NCBI GenBank assembly: GCA_018711685.1
Contig: DVHZ01000137.1
Coordinates: 1-64,000 of the forward strand
Direction of reading: 5' to 3'
DNA from: Candidatus Excrementavichristensenella intestinipullorum
Lineage (GTDB): Bacteria; Bacillota; Clostridia; Christensenellales; Aristaeellaceae
DNA: 64,000 nt
A program made the translations under genes and the position numbers. Positions 18,581-26,385 of this stretch are shown piece by piece. Below the pieces are notes generated by a model. That model did no database searches and was not told where the DNA came from. It was given only the letters and a program-made list of their open reading frames with translations. Numbering within the stretch: position 1 is the stretch's first letter; every line of letters starts with the position of its first letter.

Positions 18581-19330
18581 CTACAGGAGTTGATCCCGCA
18601 GGCCCGCGATATAGTCGCCGTCGGTGACATCATAGGTGGTTTCCGAGGGGTACAGGCACCCGCCGTAGAAGATGTCCCGGTTGTTCAGGGTGGACTTGTC
18701 CGTGCGGGCGGTGTGCCGGGCCAGGTGGAGCTGGCTCGCGCCGGTTTGCTCCAGTACCCGGCGGATGTTCTTGGCGTTGATGCCGGCGCCCGGGAGAATC
18801 TGGATGCGCCCGGCGGCGAACTGGATCATTTCCCGTACCGTATCGGTTCCGTAGGACACGTCCGGGGCCTGGCCGCTGGTGAGCACCCGATCCACCCCCA
18901 GATCGATGAGACGGCTCAGCATGTCCCGCCAGTCTTGGGCCACGTCGATGGCCCGGTGGAATACCGCCTCTTTGCCCGCCTCCTTGCACAACTTGACCAA
19001 TTGAGCGCAGCGGCCCTCGTCCAGGGAGCCATCCTCCTTCAAAAAGCCGAATACCAGCCCGTCGGACCCCCGCTCCAGCAGGGCCTGGGCGTCGGCCAGG
19101 GCGGTTTCATACTCCGCCTGGGTATAGCAGAAGCCGCCCTGCCGGGGGCGCACCATGGTCATCACCGGGATGGGCACCCGGCGCTTGACCACCGTCAGCT
19201 CCCCCACGGAAGGGGTCAGCCCCCCGAAGAACAGGCAGGAATTGAGCTCCACCCGGTCCGCGCCGCCCCGGTACGCCTCCAACACGTCGTCCGCGCTGCC
19301 GCAACAGATCTCCAGCAAAACCTTGTTCAT
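18581..19330 (-). CDS. cutC: CutC family protein
   Basis: 249 residues, full length for the CutC TIM-barrel family: LLEICCGSADDVLEAYRGGADRVELNS at the start (read in parts), VMTMVRPRQGGFCYT, GSDGLVFGFL, FHRAIDV, RVLTSGQ and the glycine-rich ILPGAGINAKNI. CutC was first linked to copper homeostasis; its true activity is still unsettled. GGAGGA lies before the ATG. Last gene of a minus-strand group with the double-CxxC membrane protein, a redox-type protein, 71 bases upstream. Confidence 0.93.
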   Translation of the reverse strand: MNKVLLEICCGSADDVLEAYRGGADRVELNSCLFFGGLTPSVGELTVVKRRVPIPVMTMVRPRQGGFCYTQAEYETALADAQALLERGSDGLVFGFLKEDGSLDEGRCAQLVKLCKEAGKEAVFHRAIDVAQDWRDMLSRLIDLGVDRVLTSGQAPDVSYGTDTVREMIQFAAGRIQILPGAGINAKNIRRVLEQTGASQLHLARHTARTDKSTLNNRDIFYGGCLYPSETTYDVTDGDYIAGLRDQLL

Positions 19331-19401
19331 GGCGTGTCTCCTCCGTTTCTCTCTTTATAGCATTTATGGGAATAAAGGGATTCCCGGGAAAACCAGGCCG
19401 G

Positions 19402-20865
19402 TTACACCAGCCAGGCTAGGGCGATCAAGGCCGCCATGGCCACGGCGGCGGCCACCTTGGCCCCCACGATGTGCCTGGCCATAAAGGCTCTCACCCCTTG
19501 GGCGCTTCCGCCGCCCACCACCGCCGCGGCCAGGACCGCCGAGGGGATCAGGAAGGCGGCGCAGTATGAGGTCACGCTGAAAGCGCCTCCCGGAGAACCC
19601 GCCTGGCTGAGCAAGGTAGCCAGGTACAGTTGCCCCGAGCACAGAAATTCCCCCGCCGCCACCACCGCGCCCAGGGCGGCGCTGGCGGGGACCAACACCC
19701 TTTTCCCGGTGAGCCCTGCGATGGCCCGGTGCAGCTTGCCCCGCAGCCCCTGGGGCAGCTGGTTCTTCATGGCCCCCAGCTGGCCCTTGCGGGCCTTTGC
19801 CGCGTCGTACAGGTTCAGCCCAGCCAGCGCCGCGCCTACCCCGGTGAGTAGCCACTTGGCCAGGGGCGTCAGCCAGGCCGGGTTGGCCCGCTGCATCAGG
19901 GACAACAGGGCAAAGCCGATGAGCAAGTAGACCGCCAGCTTAGCCAGCAGGAAGGCCGCCGCGCAGGGGATCGCGTGGGTCCTGGCGCTGACCAGGACGG
20001 ACAGGAACATGAGCAGCATGGACAAGGCGCAGCCGTTGAGCCCGGCGGCCAGCCCCGCGCCCAGGGCGGCGGCCACCTGGGCCACCCCCACGGCTCCGGC
20101 AGCTTGCCCGGACCGCTGCGCCCCGGCCGCCTCCACTATCCCCACGGCCATGCCCTGCTCCACCGCGGCGGCCAGGTATTTTTGAATGTCCGACGCTCCC
20201 ACCAGGGCCATTTCGGGCAGGAATACCGCCGGGGTCACCCGCCGGTCCTGGCCGATGCCGTAGGCGTCGAACAGGGCCTGGGCGGTTTGGGGCTGGGCGG
20301 TGGCGTCCAGCCGGATCACCTCCACGGGGGAGTTCAGGGTAACCGAGCCCCGGGGGATCTCCACCGAGGACGGCAGCGCCTCCACCGCTTGGCGGGCGGC
20401 CTGGCAGCTCTCGCAGGCGGGGGTATACAGGTACACCACGGTGCTCTGGGTGGGCAGTCCCCAGGACAGGGCCGCCTGGGGCAGCTCCCGATCGATCTGC
20501 CCGGCCCCCTGATAGGCCACGCCGTCCACCACCGCCATGGGCAGGCTGACTTGCTCCAAGTCCAGGCTAGTCTGGACCTGCTCCAGGGCTGCGCGGCCCG
20601 AAGCAGTGGCGGTATTATAGGCACGAAAGTCGGTCTGGGCGGCATCCAAGCCGGTGAGGGTGCGGAAATCCCGGCGAAAGTCCTCCGCCGGATCGCAGGA
20701 TTCGCAGTAGCTGACGAAATAGTACTCCACCTGATGGCGCTGCTCCCCGGCGGCGGGAGCGGGGCACAGCAGCGCCCAAAGGCCCCCCAGCCACAAGAGC
20801 GCCCCCAGCCAGGGCCACAGCCCGGCCCGGCGACTCCGGGCAGAGGAATCCGCCGCCCGCCTCAC
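19402..20865 (-). CDS. DsbD/CcdA-like membrane protein with two thioredoxin-like CxxC domains
   Basis: 487 residues. One N-terminal membrane/signal segment (about 15-40), then an exported region with two thioredoxin-like units, each with a CxxC: SYCESCDP near 53 and TPACESCQ near 150, then PAVFLPEMALVG (cis-Pro region), and finally about six membrane helices, two of which carry single cysteines (NGCALSML, EFLCSGQL) in the place expected for electron relay in CcdA/DsbD. Probably moves reducing power across the membrane to extracytoplasmic thiols. GTG start overlaps the previous stop by four bases (GTGA) after GAGGAGGAGG; a longer upstream frame is rejected. Confidence 0.75.
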   Translation of the reverse strand: MRRAADSSARSRRAGLWPWLGALLWLGGLWALLCPAPAAGEQRHQVEYYFVSYCESCDPAEDFRRDFRTLTGLDAAQTDFRAYNTATASGRAALEQVQTSLDLEQVSLPMAVVDGVAYQGAGQIDRELPQAALSWGLPTQSTVVYLYTPACESCQAARQAVEALPSSVEIPRGSVTLNSPVEVIRLDATAQPQTAQALFDAYGIGQDRRVTPAVFLPEMALVGASDIQKYLAAAVEQGMAVGIVEAAGAQRSGQAAGAVGVAQVAAALGAGLAAGLNGCALSMLLMFLSVLVSARTHAIPCAAAFLLAKLAVYLLIGFALLSLMQRANPAWLTPLAKWLLTGVGAALAGLNLYDAAKARKGQLGAMKNQLPQGLRGKLHRAIAGLTGKRVLVPASAALGAVVAAGEFLCSGQLYLATLLSQAGSPGGAFSVTSYCAAFLIPSAVLAAAVVGGGSAQGVRAFMARHIVGAKVAAAVAMAALIALAWLV

Positions 20866-21158
20866 ACCTCCTCCTCCCACAGCCGTATGGCCGCGGCGCC
20901 GGGAAAATAGGCCCGGTCGTCCTCCATCAGGGGGGTGAAAGCCCTGCCATAGCGATCGCCCATCTCCATCAACACCCGCTGGCACACCGCGCCACGGTGG
21001 ATGGCGCAGGGCTCCGGGTCGTTGAAGTACAAAATGCTCAGGCGCACCACCTCCGCCTCAGGCAGGATGTACTGATCCTGGGGCCCCTGGTACAGCGGGG
21101 TCCCGGCCTCGTCGGCGAGGGCCATCATGGCCCTGAGCCTTTTCTTTCGCCAAAACAT
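20862..21158 (-). CDS. Small protein of unknown function
   Basis: 98 residues from ATG 21158 (AGGGGATAGG just upstream); an upstream ATG at 21182 would add eight residues but has no ribosome site. Cytoplasmic by composition, with a basic start (WRKKRLRAMMALADEAGTP) and an acidic end (LWEEEV). Two cysteines about eight residues apart. No family recognised. Its stop overlaps the start of the double-CxxC membrane protein, so the two are probably translated together and may act together. Confidence 0.6.
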   Translation of the reverse strand: MFWRKKRLRAMMALADEAGTPLYQGPQDQYILPEAEVVRLSILYFNDPEPCAIHRGAVCQRVLMEMGDRYGRAFTPLMEDDRAYFPGAAAIRLWEEEV

Positions 21159-21281
21159 CCTATCCCCTATCCCTTCAGCCATGTTCCGGGCCCATCCCCG
21201 CCGGACGAACCTGCGGGAACAGTCCACCGCCGCGCAGGGAGGCTGGCTTCCGGGCCAGGCCGTCCTCTCTGGGCAACGTCC

Positions 21282-22409
21282 TTATCCCTTCAGCGCCTCC
21301 TTGAGCAGCCGCTGGGTGGCCTCTTCCAGAGCGATCACTGCCGCGCCATGGGCGCAGGAGGCGGCGAAATCGCCCCCCAGGCTCAGCCGTTCCACGGACA
21401 GCCTGGGCACCAGCCAGGCAAAATCCATGATAGTCTTTCCCCCCAGGATGATCCTGTGAGGGCGCAGTAGGCTGTCGATCATCCTGAGCAGCAGCGCCAG
21501 ATGATTCGCGTAGTCCTCCACCAACAGCCTGGCCCAGCGCACGTCCAGCCGGTAGGCGGACAGGATATCCTCCACGTCCCGCACCCCCGGGGAGACCGCC
21601 TGAGCCCGAGCCACCAGGTTCTTGCCCAACAGATGCTTTTGCATCACGTCGTTTCCCACCAAGGGAATGCCGTCGATCTCGCCGGAGGCGTCATCCCGCC
21701 CCCGCACCAGGCGGTGGTTGACGATCATGGCGGTGCCGATGCCGGCCTGTCCGATAAACAGGTAGGCGCAATCCTCCTCCGGAGCCAGGCCCTGGAGGGC
21801 CTTTTCCCCCATCAGACTGCTCTTGACGTCGTTTTCCACCAACGCGGGCATACCCAGCGCCTGTGAAAACACCTCCCCCAGGGGAGCATCGGTCCAGTCC
21901 ATCTGATCGCTTCGCGCAACCCGCCCCGCCCGGCGGTTCACCGTGCCGGAAAGGCATACCCCGGCCATGCGTACCCGGGAGGGGTCCGCCACCACCTTCC
22001 TGGGCAGCCGGGCCCACATCTCCCTGGCGCACCGGGCAAAGGACTGGGGCGTCAGCTGACGGGGCGCCGGGGCCGAAAGGGAAGCGGCCTGTTTTCCGTC
22101 GAAGCTCACCGCCCGCAACGTCACCGCCTGGGTATCCAGATGAATACCCAGGGTATAGAGCCCGTCGGGGCAAGTGCGCAGCCGCACCGCCCGCCGCCCC
22201 CGTCCGGCGCCGGCGGCGCTGGCGCTCTCCTCCACCAGCCCCAGTTCCATGAGCGCCCCTACGATGCGCCCCACGCTGGTGGCGCTCATGCCGGTAATAT
22301 GGGTCAGGTCTGTCCGGGAAAGCCCCTGGCAGGCCGTAAGCACTTCTAAAAGTTGTAAGCTGTTGCGCCTTCTGATATACGCTTGATCGTACGCTTTGCC
22401 CCCCGGCAT
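21282..22409 (-). CDS. ROK family transcriptional repressor (NagC/XylR-type)
   Basis: 375 residues. An N-terminal winged helix (LQLLEVLTACQGLSRTDLTH, SATSVGRIVGAL) precedes the ROK sugar-kinase-like domain: LGIHLDTQAVTLRAVSFDGK (phosphate-binding start), VENDVKSSLMGE, YLFIGQAGIGTAMI. The CxCGxxGC zinc motif usual in ROK proteins is not apparent. ATG 22409 is chosen because AAAGGCGG precedes it by 7 bases. Divergent from the Lpl-type transporter and fucosidase genes, so it likely represses them until a sugar or its phosphate binds. Confidence 0.88.
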   Translation of the reverse strand: MPGGKAYDQAYIRRRNSLQLLEVLTACQGLSRTDLTHITGMSATSVGRIVGALMELGLVEESASAAGAGRGRRAVRLRTCPDGLYTLGIHLDTQAVTLRAVSFDGKQAASLSAPAPRQLTPQSFARCAREMWARLPRKVVADPSRVRMAGVCLSGTVNRRAGRVARSDQMDWTDAPLGEVFSQALGMPALVENDVKSSLMGEKALQGLAPEEDCAYLFIGQAGIGTAMIVNHRLVRGRDDASGEIDGIPLVGNDVMQKHLLGKNLVARAQAVSPGVRDVEDILSAYRLDVRWARLLVEDYANHLALLLRMIDSLLRPHRIILGGKTIMDFAWLVPRLSVERLSLGGDFAASCAHGAAVIALEEATQRLLKEALKG

Positions 22410-22589
22410 GGCCGGACCGCCTTTCTGTCCAGAAGATGGGAAAAAGACAAGCACAGTATACCACAGCCCGGGGCAAAATACAACGCATTTATTTTTTCGC
22501 AATGGTATTTATTAACGATAAAGTAGGCCATCATCATCACAATAGAGGCTGTTTTGCACGAAAAATATTGTTAAATATTGCGTGGATAC

Positions 22590-22621
22590 TTGCAATCACT
22601 GTTAATATCGTATAATATAAT
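22590..22621 (+). promoter_or_regulatory. AT-rich candidate promoter of the Lpl-type operon
   Basis: TTGCAA (22590-22595) and overlapping TATAAT hexamers within 22611-22621. Spacing is 15 to 20 bases depending on which hexamer is used, so the assignment is tentative. Confidence 0.45.
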
Positions 22622-22652
22622 ACCATCGTGTTAATAAAGGCGGGTGACCAAC

Positions 22653-23594
22653 GTGACTCGAACCCAGTTGCATGTTCCGGGCCGAGGCTGGGAGGTCCGG
22701 CGCAAGAAGATCGTCAAGAGTCTGCCCTACTACGTCCTGATTCTCCTTCCCCTGATCTACCTGCTGCTGTTCAAGTATTACCCCATGCTGGGGGCGCAGA
22801 TCGCCTTTAAGGACTACAAGGTGCGCCTGGGTATATGGGGTAGCCCTTGGATAGGATTCGAGCACTTCGTGGACTTCTTCACCTCGGGCAAGAGCTGGAC
22901 CATCATCCTGAACACCCTGATTCTGAGCGTCTACTACCTGATCGCCAGCTTCCCCTTGGCCATCGTGCTGGCGGTATGTCTCAACGAGTGCCGCTGGGCC
23001 GGCTTCAAGAAGACGGTGCAGATGGTCACCTACATGCCCTACTTCATCTCCACGGTGGTGCTGGTGAGCATGATCCTGCAGTTCACCGACGTATCCAGCG
23101 GCATCGTCAACCAGATTATCGTGGCCCTAGGGGGGCAATCCACCAACATCATGGCCAACCAGGGCGCATTCCGCAGCCTGTACGTGTGGACGGGGGTATG
23201 GCAGAGCACCGGGTACTCGGCCATCGTGTACCTGGCAGCCCTGAGCGGGGTGCCCATGGACCTGTACGAGGCGGCCAAAATCGACGGCGCCAGCAAGCTC
23301 AGGCGCATCTGGTCTATCGACCTGCCCTACATCGCCCCCACCATCATCACCCTGTTGATCCTCAATTCCGGCTCCATCCTGTCGGTGGGATTCGAGAAGA
23401 TCTACTTGATGCAGAACAACTTCAACACCCCGGTGAGCGAGGTCATCTCCACCTACGTGTACAAGCTGGGCATCGTCAATTCCTCCTTCAGCTTCTCCAC
23501 TGCGGTGGGCCTGTTCAACTCGGTGGTGAACCTGGTCATGCTGGTGGTCGTCAACCAGGCGGCCAAGCGGATCAGCGACGTAAGCGTGCTGTAG
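22653..23594 (+). CDS. Oligosaccharide ABC permease (LplB/YteP-type)
   Basis: 313 residues from GTG 22653 (AAAGGCGGG about 10 bases upstream; GTG 22644 is too close to that site). Six membrane helices; YYVLILLPLIYLLLFKYYPM start and DLYEAAKIDGASKLRRIWSI EAA loop are typical of the LplB family, which takes up large oligosaccharides such as rhamnogalacturonan or host glycans. First gene of the operon; followed 12 bases on by its partner permease. Confidence 0.93.
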   Translation: MTRTQLHVPGRGWEVRRKKIVKSLPYYVLILLPLIYLLLFKYYPMLGAQIAFKDYKVRLGIWGSPWIGFEHFVDFFTSGKSWTIILNTLILSVYYLIASFPLAIVLAVCLNECRWAGFKKTVQMVTYMPYFISTVVLVSMILQFTDVSSGIVNQIIVALGGQSTNIMANQGAFRSLYVWTGVWQSTGYSAIVYLAALSGVPMDLYEAAKIDGASKLRRIWSIDLPYIAPTIITLLILNSGSILSVGFEKIYLMQNNFNTPVSEVISTYVYKLGIVNSSFSFSTAVGLFNSVVNLVMLVVVNQAAKRISDVSVL

Positions 23595-23606
23595 GGGGTG
23601 ACGGCA

Positions 23607-24536
23607 ATGATGAGTTCCAACAAAGCGAGTGCGCATCTCAAGCGGCACAGCCACGTGGCGCAGACCCGAAGCGACAACCTATTCGACTTTGTCATCACGC
23701 TGATTCTGGTGCTGGCGGTGCTGGTGGTGGCCTATCCTCTGATTTATGTGGTCAGCGCCTCCTTCTCCTCCACCACGGCGGTGATGGCGGGCAAGGTGTG
23801 GATTCTGCCGGTGGAATTCTCCCTGGCGGCCTATGAGGCGGTGTTCCAGTACGACTCCATCCTCACCGGTTACATCAACGCCATCATATACACCCTGTCC
23901 GGTACGGGGCTCAACCTGGTCCTCACGGTGTTGTGCGCCTTCTGCCTGTCCCGGCGGGATTTCTACGGGCGGCGGGTGGTAGGGGCCATGGTGCTCTTCA
24001 CCATGCTGTTCAACGCGGGCCTGGTGCCCAACTACCTGCTGATCAAGGACCTGAAGATGCTGGATACCCGCTGGGCCATCATCCTGCCCAGCGCCATGAG
24101 CGCCTGGAACGTGCTGTTGATGCGCACCTACTTCTCCAACTCCATTCCCGAGGAGCTGTACGAGGCGGCCAGCATCGACGGGTGCAGCGTGTGGCGGCAG
24201 CTGACGAACATCGTCATTCCCCTGTCGGGGCCCATCGTATCGGTAATCGCCCTGTATTGCGCCGTAGGCATATGGAACAGCTACTTCGACGCCTTCCTGT
24301 ACCTGTCCAGCAAGGAGCTGTTCCCCCTGCAGGTGGTGCTGCGCAATATCCTGATCTTGAACCAGATGGACGTCACCGTTACCGCCGACCTGCGGGATAT
24401 GGCATCCCGTCAGGGCATGAGCAACCTGCTGAAGTACGCGGTGATCGTGGTCTCCTCGGTGCCCCTGCTGTGCATGTATCCCTTCGTGCAGAAGTACTTC
24501 GTCAAGGGCGTCATGATCGGCTCGGTAAAGGGCTAA
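23607..24536 (+). CDS. Oligosaccharide ABC permease (LplC/YtcP-type)
   Basis: 309 residues from ATG 23607 (GGGGGTG 6-9 bases upstream); an in-frame GTG at 23598 overlaps that site and is rejected. Six membrane helices, EAA loop ELYEAASIDGCSVWRQLTNI and the C-terminal KYFVKGVMIGSVKG characteristic of LplC/YtcP permeases. Works with the LplB-type permease upstream and the large binding protein downstream. Again no ATPase in the operon. Confidence 0.93.
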   Translation: MMSSNKASAHLKRHSHVAQTRSDNLFDFVITLILVLAVLVVAYPLIYVVSASFSSTTAVMAGKVWILPVEFSLAAYEAVFQYDSILTGYINAIIYTLSGTGLNLVLTVLCAFCLSRRDFYGRRVVGAMVLFTMLFNAGLVPNYLLIKDLKMLDTRWAIILPSAMSAWNVLLMRTYFSNSIPEELYEAASIDGCSVWRQLTNIVIPLSGPIVSVIALYCAVGIWNSYFDAFLYLSSKELFPLQVVLRNILILNQMDVTVTADLRDMASRQGMSNLLKYAVIVVSSVPLLCMYPFVQKYFVKGVMIGSVKG

Positions 24537-24607
24537 CCCGGGGCGCCACGGAATGGGTAATTTGCGCCCCAGGCGCATAAAATGACAGCATAAAGGAGGA
24601 TTCTTTG

Positions 24608-26281
24608 ATGAAAAAACTGCTCAGCATCCTGCTCACCCTGACGCTGCTGGTCAGCTTTTCCAGCGCCGCCCTGGCCTGGGAGCCCCAATGGGAGCACGAC
24701 GAGGACCTGTCGGACTATAAGCTGTGCGAGAATTTCGGCGATATTACCCTGACCATCGCGGTAACCGACCACTCCTCCATTGAGGACTGGGAGACCAACG
24801 CCTACGTAAAATGGCTGGAAGAGGTCACCAACGTGGACCTGACCTTCCAGCTGATCCCTTACGAGAACCGGACCGAGAAGCTGAGCCTGGTGCTGGCCTC
24901 CGGCGACTATCCGGATATGTTCCTCTCCTGCGGCATGAACGACGCCATGATCGCCAAGTACGGCGTGGACGAGGGCATGTTCCTGCCCCTGAACGACCTG
25001 ATCGAGGAGTACGGCACCTACACCAAGCGGATGTTCCAGCAGTACCCCGGCTCCGAGGGCCAGATCACCCAATTGGACGGCAACATCTATTCCCTGCCGG
25101 TGGTGAACGAGTGCTATCATTGCTCCGTGCCCAACAAGTTCTGGATCAACAAGACCTGGCTGGACAACCTGGGCCTGGAGATGCCCACCACCCTGGACGA
25201 GTTCTACGACGTGCTGGTGGCCTTCCGGGATCAGGACGCCAACGGCAACGGCGACCCCAACGATGAAATCCCCTTTGCCGGCGACTATAAGGACGGCTGG
25301 CTGACCAACGGCGACCGGTTCATCATGAACTGCTTTACCTATTATAACCTGGACCTGGACACCACCGCCACCTCCCTGGCGGACGCCTTCGGGCTGTACC
25401 TCACCGAGGATGGCCAGGTGACCGTGCCCTTTATCGCCGACGGATTTAAAGAGGGCGTAGAGTTCATGGCCAAGCTCACCGCCGAGGGGCTGTACTACGT
25501 GGGCTCCTATACCCAGGACCTGGCCGGCCTCACCCAGTTGGCCGAGAGCGGCCGGTTGGGCGCCTCCGCCGGCGGCTATATCCTCTTCGCCAACCTGGGC
25601 GGCGACGTCTACCGTCAGTACACCTACTTGCTGCCCCTGAAGGGTCCCGACGGCTTCCAGAACGTCACCGGTTTCCCCTATGACTCGGTTACCGGCAACG
25701 TGGTGACCATTTCCGTGGATACCCAATATCCGGTGGAGTGCTTCAAGCTGGCGGACCTAATGTATACCTACGCCTCCTCCATGCGCAGCTATTACGGCGT
25801 ATACGGCGAGGACTGGACCGACGCCGATGAAGGCGCCGTAGGCATCAACGGGGAGCCCGCCTTCTACAAGCTGCTGGTACCGTGGGACGAGTCCAAGCCC
25901 CAGAACAAGTGCGTACTGCAGCTGTGCAACAGCTTCCGGGACGCCAAGTACCGCTTGGGCGAGCCCTCCGATCCCAACGTGGACCTGTACAGCAGCGAGG
26001 GTCTGGAAACCATGCTGTATCAGGCCAGTCTGGAGTACAAGGAGTTCACCCACGACAATATGGAAATCCCGCCGCTGAAGTTCACCGATGACGAGAACGC
26101 CGCCATGAGCGTGATCAAGGCCAACCTGGCCACCACCATCAAGGAGGGTATGTTCGGCTTCTTCAACGGCACCATGACCATCGAAAAGGACTATGACTCC
26201 TGGATGGCTACCCTGGAAGCCAACGGCCTGTATGAATTGATTGACTACTATCAAGCCGCCTACGACGCCCAGTACAAATAA
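24608..26281 (+). CDS. Oligosaccharide-binding protein (LplA/YtcQ-type)
   Basis: 557 residues, the large size typical of LplA-type receptors. Signal peptide MKKLLSILLTLTLLVSFSSA without lipobox Cys. ASGDYPDMFLS, NGNGDPNDEIPFAG (Ca-binding-like acidic loop) and the C-terminal FFNGTMTIEKDYDSWM patterns match the family. AAAGGAGG lies 7 bases before the ATG. Receptor for the two permeases upstream; the neighbouring fucosidase suggests a fucosylated oligosaccharide, by inference. Confidence 0.92.
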   Translation: MKKLLSILLTLTLLVSFSSAALAWEPQWEHDEDLSDYKLCENFGDITLTIAVTDHSSIEDWETNAYVKWLEEVTNVDLTFQLIPYENRTEKLSLVLASGDYPDMFLSCGMNDAMIAKYGVDEGMFLPLNDLIEEYGTYTKRMFQQYPGSEGQITQLDGNIYSLPVVNECYHCSVPNKFWINKTWLDNLGLEMPTTLDEFYDVLVAFRDQDANGNGDPNDEIPFAGDYKDGWLTNGDRFIMNCFTYYNLDLDTTATSLADAFGLYLTEDGQVTVPFIADGFKEGVEFMAKLTAEGLYYVGSYTQDLAGLTQLAESGRLGASAGGYILFANLGGDVYRQYTYLLPLKGPDGFQNVTGFPYDSVTGNVVTISVDTQYPVECFKLADLMYTYASSMRSYYGVYGEDWTDADEGAVGINGEPAFYKLLVPWDESKPQNKCVLQLCNSFRDAKYRLGEPSDPNVDLYSSEGLETMLYQASLEYKEFTHDNMEIPPLKFTDDENAAMSVIKANLATTIKEGMFGFFNGTMTIEKDYDSWMATLEANGLYELIDYYQAAYDAQYK

Positions 26282-26297
26282 ACCCGCAGTTGGAAGG

Positions 26298-26336
26298 GGC
26301 TGTCTGAGGCTAAATCCCCAGGCAGCCTCCTTTTTT
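26298..26336 (+). terminator. Terminator after the Lpl-type binding protein
   Basis: GGCTGTCTG-AGG pairs with CCC-CAGGCAGCC (one mismatch, one G-T) and runs into six Ts at 26331-26336. The next gene begins shortly after, so it may act as a partial terminator within the locus. Confidence 0.75.
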
Positions 26337-26385
26337 CTTCATGAGACGGCCGGAAACCACTCCGGCGAGGGCAGCGAAAAAACAT

